This document shows positions 9,680 to 19,333 of a stretch of 64,000 nt of DNA, piece by piece. The position numbers and the translations under genes were made by a program. The notes under the pieces were generated by a model. That model was not told where the DNA came from and made no database searches. It saw only the letters and a list, made by a program, of their open reading frames with translations. The stretch lies in the NCBI RefSeq assembly GCF_005871205.1, contig NZ_SWKM01000012.1, forward strand, positions 434,001-498,000. The letters are read 5' to 3'. The DNA is from Marinobacter alexandrii (GTDB lineage Bacteria; Pseudomonadota; Gammaproteobacteria; Pseudomonadales; Oleiphilaceae). How positions within the stretch are numbered: the first letter of the stretch is position 1; each line of letters starts with the position of its first letter.

Positions 9680-11002
9680 TTACAATGGCCAATCTGCGGC
9701 ATCGATCGTATGCAGCCCCACCGGTTGCTTCGAGTTACCGTGCCAACGCTTAATGAACTCACCAACCGGGTCAAACTGGCGCATCTGCTTGTCCAGATCG
9801 AACTGCCGTAACCCGCGGGGATCGGCGCCCACACCAGCCAGGTATTGCCAGTTGCCGTAGTTGCTGGCGACATCATAGTCGATCAGCTGCTGCTCGAACC
9901 ATGCCGCACCGTAGCGCCAGTCCAGTTCTAGCTCGTTGACGAAACAGCTGGCTACCAGTTGCCGTGCACGGTTGCTCATGTAACCGGTTTCGCGGAGTTG
10001 ATTCATGGCGGCGTTGACCAGTGGGTACTCAGTATTGCCCTGGCACCAGGCCATGAACCGGTGGCCGTAGAAGGTCGCCTGCCGTTTCTTGCGCTGCACC
10101 CCGTCCCGCCGGAACAGATTGGCGCCGTGTTTCAGGGCGTACCAGTAGTAATACTCCCGCCACAGCAGTTCGAACCAGAGCCAGTAGGTTGATTCGTTGC
10201 GGGTCTCGGTGCGCTCGTACTCGGTGATGCTGTCTGCCACTTCCCGCGCCGATAGGCAGCCATTGGCTAGCCAGGGCGAGAATTTCGACGACGCATCCCA
10301 CGTGTCGAGTTCGTTCCGGGTCTCTTTGTACTGGGCGATGCCGTGGTCGACGAACAGGAATTGCTTCAGCTGTGCCAGCCCCATCTCTTCGCCACCCCGG
10401 AATGGCAGCGGATGCTGTGGATCGGCAATAGCCGGGCAGTCCCCGCGATTGTCCTCCGGGAACCCTGGCGGTGGTGGTAGCGAGGTCAGGGTGCGAATAC
10501 GGAGCCGCTCGGAACAGCGCTCTCTGGTTTTTTCCACCTGTTTGCGAAACTGCGAAAAAGTGTCCGGCAGCTCGCTCAACGCCCTTGGCAGCGAGCCTTC
10601 GGTAAATAAGCTCAGGGTCTCGAATTGCTGGAACAGGGTGTTTGGCAACTGCTCCTTGAGACGCTGCCATTGCCCGGCTTCCTGGATGCCGGGCTGGCGC
10701 GATCGGATGATCCGGGCAACGCGGTGTTCGTGGGCCAGTTTGGGCAGGACCGTTTCCGGCTCGCCGTAGGCGATGTGCAGCCGTTGTCCCAGCGCCCGCA
10801 AGCTGCGCTCAAGGCCCATCAGGCTTTGCCAGAGGAAACGCCAGCGGTGGGTACCCATTGCGCGGGATTGCAGGGGGCCAGGGGCAAACCAGCGCGGATC
10901 CACCACGTAAACGCAGAGCAGGACATCGGATTTCGACGCCGCCAGCAGGGCAGCGTTATCATGCAGGCGCAGGTCCCGGGTGAACCAGTAGAGGGTGTGC
11001 AA
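9680..11002 (-). CDS. DASH-type cryptochrome/photolyase
   Basis: 440 residues. N-terminal photolyase alpha/beta domain opening with LYWFTRDLRLHDNAAL, and a C-terminal FAD-binding helical domain containing TYWLWFELLWREYYYWYALKHG, NGCLSAREV, and the segment DWRYGAAWFEQQLIDYD-VASNYGNWQY. The WFELLWREYYY element is typical of DASH cryptochromes, which repair pyrimidine dimers in single-stranded or looped DNA using blue light. The start codon is TTG, supported by AAGGAG (11012-11017) nine bases upstream and by exact fit to the family N terminus. No accessory photolyase gene is adjacent. Confidence 0.9.
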   Translation of the reverse strand: MHTLYWFTRDLRLHDNAALLAASKSDVLLCVYVVDPRWFAPGPLQSRAMGTHRWRFLWQSLMGLERSLRALGQRLHIAYGEPETVLPKLAHEHRVARIIRSRQPGIQEAGQWQRLKEQLPNTLFQQFETLSLFTEGSLPRALSELPDTFSQFRKQVEKTRERCSERLRIRTLTSLPPPPGFPEDNRGDCPAIADPQHPLPFRGGEEMGLAQLKQFLFVDHGIAQYKETRNELDTWDASSKFSPWLANGCLSAREVADSITEYERTETRNESTYWLWFELLWREYYYWYALKHGANLFRRDGVQRKKRQATFYGHRFMAWCQGNTEYPLVNAAMNQLRETGYMSNRARQLVASCFVNELELDWRYGAAWFEQQLIDYDVASNYGNWQYLAGVGADPRGLRQFDLDKQMRQFDPVGEFIKRWHGNSKQPVGLHTIDAADWPL

Positions 11003-11102
11003 GTCGGTGCGCTCCTTTCTAGTCTTTGGCCAGTCTTCCGGCCAATCTTCAGGTGCTGAGATGTACGCCCTTAAGCCGGCAAGAGATTATTGCCTGGTCA
11101 GA

Positions 11103-11690
11103 TTAGGCAATTCCCAGGCACTGTTTGAAGAACACGCGCACGAACCGCTCCAGCGGCTCCGTGGATTTGACCACCTTGGATCGGAGGATTGCACCTTCCC
11201 ATCCGGAGAGCAGCAGGCTGGCCGCATCCGAGGCATTGATGGAGGAATCAATGGCGCCGGCGGCCTGTCCCTCGGCAATGCAGCGCTCGAAACGCTGTTC
11301 CCAGCCTGAGAACACCCGATTCAGCCGCAGGCGGAAAGTTTCATTCTGACCGGCCAGTTCCTGGCCCAGGTTGCCGATCAGGCAGCCGCTGGTGTACTGG
11401 CAGTTGGCCATGGACTCAAAGCCGGTGTCAAAGTAGGCCCGCAGCCGATCAACACAGGAACGGCTGGAATCGCTGAGAATCCGATCCAGCGTTGTGTCGT
11501 ATTCCTGTGCAAAGTTATCAATGACGGCCAGGCCGAAATCGTTCTTGCTGCTAAAGTAATGGTAGAACGAGCCCTTGGGCACGCCAGCTGCCGTCAGGAT
11601 GGCGTTAAGGCCGGTGGCACTGAAGCCTTTCTGGCCGATCAGCTCGGCGCCGGTCTGAATGATGTGATTGCGAGTGTCGTTCGATTGCAT
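11103..11690 (-). CDS. TetR-family regulator, NemR-like
   Basis: 195 residues with an N-terminal TetR helix-turn-helix (TRNHIIQTGAELIGQKGFSA to VPKGSFYHYFSSKNDFG, about 6-51) and a ligand domain holding the SGCLIGNLGQEL segment. The PKGSFYHYFxSK and SGCL pieces are shared with NemR, the electrophile-sensing repressor of E. coli, which uses cysteines; cysteines are present here at CQYTSGC. It is divergent from the formaldehyde dehydrogenase gene with an inverted repeat between them, so it most likely controls that gene and itself. The ligand is not known. Confidence 0.87.
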   Translation of the reverse strand: MQSNDTRNHIIQTGAELIGQKGFSATGLNAILTAAGVPKGSFYHYFSSKNDFGLAVIDNFAQEYDTTLDRILSDSSRSCVDRLRAYFDTGFESMANCQYTSGCLIGNLGQELAGQNETFRLRLNRVFSGWEQRFERCIAEGQAAGAIDSSINASDAASLLLSGWEGAILRSKVVKSTEPLERFVRVFFKQCLGIA

Positions 11691-11701
11691 GGATGATAGA
11701 T

Positions 11702-11716
11702 TAGACCGGTCGTCTA
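11702..11716. promoter_or_regulatory. candidate TetR/NemR-type operator
   Basis: Inverted repeat TAGAC-CGGTC-GTCTA with perfect five-base arms; its core also contains the palindrome GACCGGTC. It lies 12 bases upstream of the TetR start and about 62 bases before the adhC start, i.e. in the shared divergent promoter region. From memory it resembles operators of NemR-type repressors. Direct sequence observation; binding is inferred. Confidence 0.6.
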
Positions 11717-11717
11717 G

Positions 11718-12890
<1,173 letters not shown>

Positions 12891-12898
12891 GCAGAGTC

Positions 12899-12928
12899 GA
12901 TCAGGGCGGAGTAGCACCCGCCCTGATC
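12899..12928. terminator. hairpin between convergent adhC and OmpA-like gene
   Basis: Perfect 11-base stem (GATCAGGGCGG with CCGCCCTGATC) and an 8-base loop, located nine bases after the adhC stop and five before the stop of the convergent gene. No T-run follows on either strand, so termination efficiency is uncertain, but the place fits a shared bidirectional terminator. Confidence 0.6.
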
Positions 12929-12932
12929 ACTG

Positions 12933-13979
12933 CTAGCGATCGGTCAGCTTGAGCTCGATGCGCCGGTTCTTTTGCAGCGCGTCTGGCGTGGTGCCGCTGG
13001 CCACCGGGAAGAACTCGCCAAAGCCGGCGGCGACCATGCGTCTCTCCGGCACCCCCTGAGCAGCCAGGTAACGCACCACCGCCACTGCCCGAGCAGTCGA
13101 CAGCTCCCAGTTGGAGGGGAACTGCGGGGTATTGATGGGAATCAGGTCGGTATGGCCGTCAATCCGCAGGATCCAGTCAATGTCGCCGGGAATGGCGGCG
13201 ACCACATCGAGCAGCACTTCAGCCAGCTTATCCAGCTCCCGTTTTCCCTCTTCGCCCAATTGCGCCGAACCGGAGGCAAACAGCAACTCCGACGGCAGCA
13301 GGAAGCGGTCACCGACCACCCGGATGTTTTCATTGGTGGCCAGGATGTTCCGCAACCGGGCGAAAAATTCAGACTGATACTGTTCCAGTTGATTTACCCG
13401 TTCCGCCAACAGGGTATTCAGCCGGCGGCTGACATCTTCCAACTCATCCTCCTTCTCTGCGGTTTCCTCCTTCTGTAGCTTCAAGGCCGCAGTGATTTGC
13501 CGTAACTGGGCCTGCAGGGAGGCAATCTGATTCGACAGCCGCAGAATCATCGCCTGCTGGCTGGCGGATAGCTGATCCTGCTCTTCCAGTTCCTCGTTCA
13601 TACTGGCCAGGCGCGCAGCCCGGGCCTCGGCGTCTGCGGATTGCTGCATCAACTGGTTCCGCGAGGCGTCCAGGCGTGCCTGCAGGTCCTCATTGTGAGC
13701 CAGGGAATCGCTGTAATCGTCCTGAACAGCGGCCATCTGCTGTTCCAGAGCCTCGGTCTTGCTCTGCTCCAGCCCCAGCAACTGGGAGATTTCATTCAAA
13801 CGCTGGTTCAGGCGGGCCAGTTCCGTGTTGCGATCGGACAGAGTCTGGGACAGGTACAACTGGCTAACGACATAGACTAGCAGCATGAAGATCACCAGCA
13901 TCAGCAGGGCCGACAGGGCATCCACGTACCCCGGCCAGACGTTGGTGGCACTGCGGCTGCGGCGCTTGGAGCCGATCAT
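12933..13979 (-). CDS. OmpA/MotB-like peptidoglycan-binding protein with coiled coil
   Basis: 348 residues. One membrane helix near the N terminus (about 20-42) preceded by a short basic tail, a long coiled coil (about 48-200, rich in Q, E, L and A heptads), and a C-terminal OmpA-family domain (about 220-346) with DGHTDLIPI and NWELSTARAVAVVRYL, which binds peptidoglycan. This is MotB-like geometry with a much longer coiled coil. It overlaps by four bases with the MotA/TolQ-like gene upstream, so the two probably form an ion-driven complex. No flagellar genes are near; function unknown. Confidence 0.85.
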   Translation of the reverse strand: MIGSKRRSRSATNVWPGYVDALSALLMLVIFMLLVYVVSQLYLSQTLSDRNTELARLNQRLNEISQLLGLEQSKTEALEQQMAAVQDDYSDSLAHNEDLQARLDASRNQLMQQSADAEARAARLASMNEELEEQDQLSASQQAMILRLSNQIASLQAQLRQITAALKLQKEETAEKEDELEDVSRRLNTLLAERVNQLEQYQSEFFARLRNILATNENIRVVGDRFLLPSELLFASGSAQLGEEGKRELDKLAEVLLDVVAAIPGDIDWILRIDGHTDLIPINTPQFPSNWELSTARAVAVVRYLAAQGVPERRMVAAGFGEFFPVASGTTPDALQKNRRIELKLTDR

Positions 13980-14704
13980 GACTGCAGGCTGTCTTCATCC
14001 ACGATGTCCACCAGATTGGTGACACCGGTAAGCCATTCCTCTAGGCCGTCATAAAACCGGTTTTGGGCATGGCCGGCCTGGATGTCCAGAAACCCCAGGA
14101 TCAGCGAGCCGCCAAGCCCCAGCAGGGAGGAGCTGAAAGCGGTGCCCATGCCCTGCAACGGGGTGAGCAGGCCGGCCTGGAGATCGGCAAAGACCTTGCC
14201 GAAATCGCCCTGGCCCATGTCCAGGTTGGTGATGACCTCACCCACCGCATTGATGGTGCCCAGAAGCCCCCAGAAGGTGCCGAGGAGCCCCAGAAAAACC
14301 AGCAGGCTGATGAAATAACGGGTAATTTCCCGCTGTTCGTCCATGCGCGAGTGAATGCCGTCAAGCACCGTGCGCAGGGACAGAGTGGAGAGCTTGAAGC
14401 GGTCCCGCTTGGATTCCTCGCCCAGTTGCCGGGCCAGGGGTTTCAGCAACCGGGGCTCCTGCAGCACCGACAGCCCCGAGTGGCCGGTGCGGAACTGGGA
14501 TATCCAGCGCATTTCCGGGAACAGCACGAACACCTGCCGGTAGGTCAGCCCGATGCCTACAATCAGAACGCCCACGATCAGCAGATTGAAAACCCAGTTC
14601 GCCATGAACGCGGTCATCAGGGGTTTGTGAATGAGCACGCCGACGATCAAGACCACCGCCAGGAACAATGTCATCCAGAAAAGGGTGTGTTTGGGATTGC
14701 TCAT
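13976..14704 (-). CDS. MotA/TolQ/ExbB-family proton channel-like protein
   Basis: About 242 residues. Two N-terminal membrane segments (roughly 10-30 and 33-55), a cytoplasmic loop, and two C-terminal hydrophobic segments that include FISLLVFLGLLGTFWGLLGT and the FSSSLLGLGGSLILGF region, as in MotA/TolQ/ExbB channels. It should pair with the OmpA-like protein encoded immediately downstream (ATGA overlap). Start could be this ATG or a GTG two codons upstream; neither has a strong ribosome site. Confidence 0.83.
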   Translation of the reverse strand: MSNPKHTLFWMTLFLAVVLIVGVLIHKPLMTAFMANWVFNLLIVGVLIVGIGLTYRQVFVLFPEMRWISQFRTGHSGLSVLQEPRLLKPLARQLGEESKRDRFKLSTLSLRTVLDGIHSRMDEQREITRYFISLLVFLGLLGTFWGLLGTINAVGEVITNLDMGQGDFGKVFADLQAGLLTPLQGMGTAFSSSLLGLGGSLILGFLDIQAGHAQNRFYDGLEEWLTGVTNLVDIVDEDSLQS

Positions 14705-14796
14705 AAACACCGCCAGTGTTCGGAGGAAGTATCAGGAAAACATAGCACAGGGTGGTGGGAATGGCGGGTGGGGAAATGAGAACTGCGGGCAGAAAA

Positions 14797-14830
14797 TTGA
14801 TTGTTGATTGATCGATTTAGTTTATATAAA
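14797..14830 (+). promoter_or_regulatory. AT-rich candidate promoter of the AraC/XylS gene
   Basis: The stretch between the divergent MotA-like gene and the regulator is AT-rich and holds two overlapping TTGATT boxes (14797-14802 and 14804-14809) and TATATA/TATAAA (14823-14830). Spacing of the second box to TATAAA is 15 bases, shorter than ideal. This is the only sigma70-like pair seen in the 160-base gap; it remains a weak prediction. Confidence 0.35.
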
Positions 14831-14866
14831 GTGAACGCATTAATAATAAGTAAACAGAGTTGCGCT

Positions 14867-15823
14867 ATGTTTGGAAATACACTTGCCGGTAACACCGTTT
14901 TTAGTGCCGCCTTTCCAGAAGAGGTGTCGGGTTTCGTCAATGACCACATCGGGCAGCATCGCCTGGAGCTCAAGAGTGAGAGCCAGGCCGCCTCCAGTCT
15001 CAGTTTCCGGGAGTTCGCGGGGTTTGGGCTCTCCCGAATCAGCTACGGTAATGAAGTGCGGGTCAAGAGTCCGGAACTGGAATCGATTTACCACTTCCAG
15101 ATCGTTACCCGGGGTGAGTGCATTTGGCATCAAGGGCCTGACCGCCTGCGCCTTCAGGCTGGTGAGGCTATGATGGTGAATCCCTATGAGAAGATCGATC
15201 TGGAATACTCCCCGGACTGCGAAAAGGTGATCATCAAAGTTCCGGAAGACGTACTCTGTTCTGCCAGGCCCCTCGGTCGTACCGGCGCCCCCGAACAACC
15301 GCTTCGTTTTGAGCGCAGTCCGGTAAACCTGAAACTTTGCCCGTCTTTGCCAAGCATACTGAATGCGGTCTTCTTGGAGCTTGAGGAAGGGGGTGATGAC
15401 GACATCCGATTGGTGTCCGCACCCTATCGTGAAATCATCCTGAAGAAGTTATTGACGGTGTTTCGCAGTACCTGGACGGTGGACGATGACCAACCCGTTT
15501 TCTCGCCTGCCGTTGCCCGGATGATTCATTATATTGATCAGAATCTGAAGCAGGCCATTGATGTGGATGAGCTGTCCGCGGTCTCTAACATGAGCGTCAG
15601 GTCCATCTACAACGCGTTTTCGAAAAGCTTTTCGACCACCCCTAAGTGCTATGTGAAACAACGAAAGTTGCAGCAGTTACGAGCGGATTTGCTGACCGGT
15701 CGATGCCGTAATGTCACCGAGGTTGCCCTGGATTACGGGTTCAGCCACCTTGGTCGCTTCTCGTCGGACTATCGCAAGATGTTTGGTGAACTGCCCTCGG
15801 AAACCCTGCGTATGGTCGGTTAA
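14867..15823 (+). CDS. benR: BenR/XylS-type AraC-family activator
   Basis: 318 residues. The N-terminal effector domain carries SRISYGNEVRVKSPELESIY, then YHFQIVTRGECIWHQG and NPYEKIDLEYSPDCEKVIIK, a pattern that closely follows XylS/BenR/AntR proteins, which bind benzoate-like acids. The C-terminal part has the double AraC helix-turn-helix (SVRSIYNAFSKSF and the closing FSHLGRFSSDYRKMFGELPS). Expected role: benzoate-responsive activator of ben and linked genes. The ATG chosen gives the family N-terminal length; a TTG 66 bases upstream would extend it by 22 residues through the promoter-like AT-rich DNA. Confidence 0.88.
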   Translation: MFGNTLAGNTVFSAAFPEEVSGFVNDHIGQHRLELKSESQAASSLSFREFAGFGLSRISYGNEVRVKSPELESIYHFQIVTRGECIWHQGPDRLRLQAGEAMMVNPYEKIDLEYSPDCEKVIIKVPEDVLCSARPLGRTGAPEQPLRFERSPVNLKLCPSLPSILNAVFLELEEGGDDDIRLVSAPYREIILKKLLTVFRSTWTVDDDQPVFSPAVARMIHYIDQNLKQAIDVDELSAVSNMSVRSIYNAFSKSFSTTPKCYVKQRKLQQLRADLLTGRCRNVTEVALDYGFSHLGRFSSDYRKMFGELPSETLRMVG

Positions 15824-15831
15824 TCCCGGCC

Positions 15832-16638
15832 TTATTCCTGCTCTGTCACTCTTTGCTGCCCGCAGATTTGCCGGGTGACCTTGTCCGCACACTGCCTGAC
15901 CTGCTCGAACAACGGTGATCCTTCGTTGATGTCGGTATCCCGGGCAAGGCCCAGCAGCGTAATGACCGTGACAATGGACCCGTTAAGGTCATACACCGGC
16001 ATGCTCAGGACATTGATTTCAGGCAGGTAGTCGCTGAAAAACGCGCAGTAATTCTTTTGTTTGATTGCTTCCAGATGGACTCCCAGCTGCTCCCGGGGAA
16101 TGTCTTTACCGCGGTGTTTCGGCAAGTTGCTGGACTGTTTGTAAAATTGATCAATAATTTGGCGTCGACGCTCAAGCGGCAGGGCAGCCAGGAAAATGCG
16201 ACCCGACGCCGAATTGAGTGGCGACAGCTCCGCGCCCAGGCGCACGTTGACCGAAATTGGCATGCTTGAGTCCAGCCATTTGATCACCAGCGGACCGGAC
16301 CCGTTCCAGACCGTTACCGAGACCGTTTTGTCGGTGTCTTCGTTGAGTTGGTCTACCGCCTCGTAGGAAAGCTGGATCGGATTGATCCGGCGCAGGGCGG
16401 AGATACCCAGTGTCAGACTGGAATTGCCGAGGGTGTACTGGGCCTGATTGACCTGATTGATGTACCCCTCCCGCAACAGGCTGACCAGGTATTTGTGGGC
16501 CCGGCTGGGTGAGAGGTCCAGCGCCCTGGACAGTTCTTTAAGAGACGGTGGTCGTGCTGCGTTGGCGATGTAATTCAGGATGTGCAGGCCGATTTCGAGA
16601 GAACCAATTCCTTGCCGCTTGGGGCTTTCGTCAGTCAT
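15832..16638 (-). CDS. IclR-family regulator
   Basis: 268 residues. N-terminal winged helix (IGSLEIGLHILNYIANAARP to LDLSPSRAHKYLVSLLREG, about 10-70) and a C-terminal IclR effector domain with SASGRIFLAALP and the closing VTVITLLG segment. It lies between benR (convergent, eight bases apart) and the porin gene on the same strand. Its effector is unknown; the place inside the aromatic island suggests control of the porin or of an aromatic acid route. The ATG chosen begins the family-like N terminus; the frame is open for 34 more residues upstream without family resemblance. Confidence 0.87.
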   Translation of the reverse strand: MTDESPKRQGIGSLEIGLHILNYIANAARPPSLKELSRALDLSPSRAHKYLVSLLREGYINQVNQAQYTLGNSSLTLGISALRRINPIQLSYEAVDQLNEDTDKTVSVTVWNGSGPLVIKWLDSSMPISVNVRLGAELSPLNSASGRIFLAALPLERRRQIIDQFYKQSSNLPKHRGKDIPREQLGVHLEAIKQKNYCAFFSDYLPEINVLSMPVYDLNGSIVTVITLLGLARDTDINEGSPLFEQVRQCADKVTRQICGQQRVTEQE

Positions 16639-16665
16639 GTAGGCCGTCGCTATGAAGTGATGGAT

Positions 16666-16678
16666 CGTTCCTGGAACG
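16666..16678. promoter_or_regulatory. palindrome upstream of the IclR gene, possible autoregulatory operator
   Basis: CGTTCC-T-GGAACG, a perfect 13-base palindrome, 28 bases before the IclR start. IclR proteins commonly bind short inverted repeats in their own promoters. No second copy was noticed near the porin or transporter genes. Confidence 0.45.
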
Positions 16679-16755
16679 TATGGAGTACAGGCGCCGGGAA
16701 GACGGTCGGCACCTGTGCCCTTTTGCGGTAAGGGTAGCAATTCTGAGTGCTCAGT

Positions 16756-17754
16756 TCAGAACGAGTATTTTGCCATTACCTCAATCTGCTGTCCCTCCGG
16801 GATCAGCGGGCCAAACGCGAGGTTATATTTGCGCCATTCCACCCCGACTTCCAGTTCCGGAATGACATTGTGGACTACGTTCACGCGCGGTGCTTCGTAA
16901 CGGGTGTCTGCCTGATCATCAACCTCTACGGTGGTGTAGGCAACGTTGGCGCGCCATTGATCGTTCATGACGAAACGGAAACCGGCATTGAAACCTGTCT
17001 GGCTGACGGCATCGCCATTCTCGACATCACTTGCCAGGGAGCCCCCTACGCCGACGCCGGTAAAGGCACCCAGGCCCTCACCGTGATGGGCGTTGAGCGT
17101 GAGGCTGTGGCGCCCGAGTTTGATTTCTGAACCAACGGCGCCGCCGGCTACGAAATCGCCGTTGGCCACTTCGCGGCCGCTGGCGGTGAGGATCAGTCGG
17201 TGGCCGCCGTCGAAGTTCAGGTTGTAGTTAACCGCCAGATCTGGCGTATCTGCGTCGTTATTGACGGGATCCTGGGCGGTTACCCGGAAATTGTTGAACT
17301 GATAACTCGCCAGGGTTGTCCGGAAGTTGAGGCCGCCCAGGGTGCCGCGGGGGCCGCCCAGGAAGTCCAGATAATCGTTGTAGGCGACAGCCCAGAATTG
17401 GCCGGTCCAGGTCTGACCTACCGTGGCGTTGTCCACCTTGATGAACGCGTGACGGAGTCGCAGGTCATTGTTCTCACCGGGAAAGAGTCCACCGTAAAAA
17501 TCGCCCTCCACAAACCCCACAATGGTGTGGCCCTGTTTCTGGGTGACGGTCTTAAGATTGATGCGGCTCTGGTTGGCGCGTCCAAAGAACCGGGATTCGC
17601 CTTGTTCGGGGTCTTCATAGATGCCTTCGGCCTTCAGATAGCCACCGATGCTGATGCTGGTGCCTTTGTAGGTGCCGAGGTCGAGGGCGAGGGCGGGAGT
17701 GGCGCTAAGGGTAGAGGCTACCGCCAGCGCCATGAGTGATTTTTGATAGTTCAT
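16756..17754 (-). CDS. DcaP-like outer-membrane porin
   Basis: 332 residues with a 23-residue signal peptide ending ALA-L. The mature chain is beta-rich with alternating pattern and ends in an aromatic residue (AKYSF), the usual outer-membrane C terminus. SIGGYLKAEGIY near the start and SRINLKTVTQKQGHTIVGFV resemble the DcaP trimeric porins for dicarboxylic and aromatic acids. Strong ribosome site AAGGAGAAGG precedes the ATG. It is the gene after livF on the same strand, and a XylS-like half site lies upstream, so uptake of an aromatic acid across the outer membrane is a reasonable guess. Confidence 0.8.
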   Translation of the reverse strand: MNYQKSLMALAVASTLSATPALALDLGTYKGTSISIGGYLKAEGIYEDPEQGESRFFGRANQSRINLKTVTQKQGHTIVGFVEGDFYGGLFPGENNDLRLRHAFIKVDNATVGQTWTGQFWAVAYNDYLDFLGGPRGTLGGLNFRTTLASYQFNNFRVTAQDPVNNDADTPDLAVNYNLNFDGGHRLILTASGREVANGDFVAGGAVGSEIKLGRHSLTLNAHHGEGLGAFTGVGVGGSLASDVENGDAVSQTGFNAGFRFVMNDQWRANVAYTTVEVDDQADTRYEAPRVNVVHNVIPELEVGVEWRKYNLAFGPLIPEGQQIEVMAKYSF

Positions 17755-17831
17755 TTGCCTTCTCCTTGTTGTTGGGCAATTGAACTATCGGTTATTCAGT
17801 GCAGGTCAAATATCCCGAGAATGAACATCGC

Positions 17832-17848
17832 TATCCATATTCTGTACA
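17832..17848 (-). promoter_or_regulatory. single XylS/BenR-like half site upstream of the porin gene
   Basis: On the minus strand this reads TGTACAGAATATGGATA. It matches 15 of 17 bases of the corresponding stretch before livK and fits TGCA-N6-GGNTA except that TACA replaces TGCA. It starts about 80 bases upstream of the porin ATG, immediately after the livF stop. No second repeat is found 21 bases further upstream, so it is weaker than the other two sites. Confidence 0.42.
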
Positions 17849-17849
17849 T

Positions 17850-18563
17850 TTAAACGCTTAGCGCGGTTTCGACCTTCTCGACGTTGGCATCCAGCTCCTC
17901 GCAGCTGCCGTCAAAGTGGACCTTGCCCTTTACCAGCACCACGTGGCGGTCGCAGAGCTTCTTCAGGGCCTTGATGTTTTTGTCCACAACCAGTGTCGAG
18001 ATGCCGGATTCGCGGATGGTGGCAATGACGTTCCAGATATCCTGTCGGATCAACGGCGCCAGGCCTTCGGTGGCCTCATCAAGGATCATCAGCCGAGGAT
18101 TGGTGACCAGAGCCCGGCCGATTGCGAGCATCTGCTGCTCACCGCCGGACAACTCCGTGCCGAGGTTCGACAACCGTTCCTGAAGACGGGGGAAAGTGGC
18201 CATGACCCGGTCAAAATCCCAGCCGATCCTGCCGCTGCTGTCCGGACGTGCAGCCATCTGCAGGTGCTCGCGGACGGTGAGGTTGTGGAACATGCCCCGG
18301 CCTTCCGGTACATAGGCAATATCGCGCCGTATCCGTTTCCAGGTTGGCAGGTTGCTGATGTCCTGGCCGTCGAAATAAACGTGACCACTGCGCGGCGCGA
18401 CGATACCCAGAAGGGACTTAAGCGTGGTGGTCTTGCCCATGCCATTACGCCCCATCAGGCTCATGGACTGTCCCTGCTCCAACTTGAAGGACAGGTCATG
18501 CAGAATGTGGCTTCGGCCATAAAGGGTGTTCAGATTCTTTACTTCCAGAAGGCAGTTGCTCAT
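17850..18563 (-). CDS. livF: LIV-type ABC transporter ATPase (LivF family)
   Basis: 237 residues. Walker A GRNGMGKTT, signature LSGGEQQ, Walker B RLMILDEATEGLAP, and the short LivF length. It energises uptake together with the LivG ATPase. Its start overlaps the livG stop (ATGA). The H loop histidine expected after Walker B reads DKN instead of the usual EQN/EH context in LivF, which is normal variation. The name denotes family, not substrate; context favours an aromatic acid. Confidence 0.92.
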   Translation of the reverse strand: MSNCLLEVKNLNTLYGRSHILHDLSFKLEQGQSMSLMGRNGMGKTTTLKSLLGIVAPRSGHVYFDGQDISNLPTWKRIRRDIAYVPEGRGMFHNLTVREHLQMAARPDSSGRIGWDFDRVMATFPRLQERLSNLGTELSGGEQQMLAIGRALVTNPRLMILDEATEGLAPLIRQDIWNVIATIRESGISTLVVDKNIKALKKLCDRHVVLVKGKVHFDGSCEELDANVEKVETALSV

Positions 18564-19333
18564 GCGGCTTCCTCCTCATCTTCTTTCCCAAGGTAGGCCT
18601 CTTTAACCTGAGGTTCATTGCGCACTTCGTCCACGGTACCGGTGATCAGGTGGGTGCCATTGTCAAGCACGGTCAGCTGGTCCGAGAGTTCAAAAATGGC
18701 ATCCATGTCGTGCTCTACCAGGACAATGCTGTAGCTCTGCTTGAGTTCGTTCAGTAGCTCGATGATGCGTTGGGATTCTTCGTGGCCCATGCCTGCCATG
18801 GGCTCGTCAAGGAGCAGGATGCAGGGGTCGGTCGCCAGCACCATGGCCAGCTCCAGCTGTCGCTGCTCCCCGTAGGAAATCTCCGCGGCGACCGTGTTGA
18901 TGCGACTGTCGAGACCAACCTGGCGCAGTGCTTTTTCGGCAGCGTCCCGTACCAACGTGTTGGAATGGCGTGACGCAAACAGATTAAAGCTTCCGGTGAA
19001 GCGGCGCTGGGCCGCGACGGCGCAGTTTTCCAGGCAGGTAACATCGGCGTAGATATTGGTTTTCTGAAAACTGCGGCCAATGCCCCGGCGCACAAACTTC
19101 CAGGGCTTCATGCCCTCAATCTGATCGCCTTTATGGAAGATGCAGCCACTGGTTGGCTTCAGGGTTCCGCACAGCATGTTCAGCAGCGTACTCTTGCCGG
19201 CGCCATTGGGGCCGACTACACCGTGCAGTTGCCGGTCCCGGAACTGCAGTGAAATGTCGTTCAGTGCCTTAATGCCGCCCCAGTGTTTGCTGAGGGATTC
19301 GGTTTCCAGAATGATGTCGTTGGCCATGATCAT
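18560..19333 (-). CDS. livG: LIV-type ABC transporter ATPase (LivG family)
   Basis: 257 residues. Walker A GPNGAGKST, Q-loop FQKTNIY, signature ISYGEQRQLELA, Walker B ILLLDEPMAGMG and H-loop VLVEHDMD. The ISYGEQR variant of the signature is usual for LivG. It overlaps livM by four bases at its start and livF at its stop, so the five transporter genes are translationally coupled in places. An alternative ATG two codons in would remove only two residues. Confidence 0.92.
   Translation of the reverse strand: MIMANDIILETESLSKHWGGIKALNDISLQFRDRQLHGVVGPNGAGKSTLLNMLCGTLKPTSGCIFHKGDQIEGMKPWKFVRRGIGRSFQKTNIYADVTCLENCAVAAQRRFTGSFNLFASRHSNTLVRDAAEKALRQVGLDSRINTVAAEISYGEQRQLELAMVLATDPCILLLDEPMAGMGHEESQRIIELLNELKQSYSIVLVEHDMDAIFELSDQLTVLDNGTHLITGTVDEVRNEPQVKEAYLGKEDEEEAA

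Noticed and set aside
12933..14704. Zorya anti-phage system
   Set aside because: Only MotA-like and OmpA-like genes are present; no helicase or nuclease partner is within the window.
16742..16753. CTGAGTGCTCAG palindrome after the porin stop as a terminator
   Set aside because: The stem is only five bases with no T-run.
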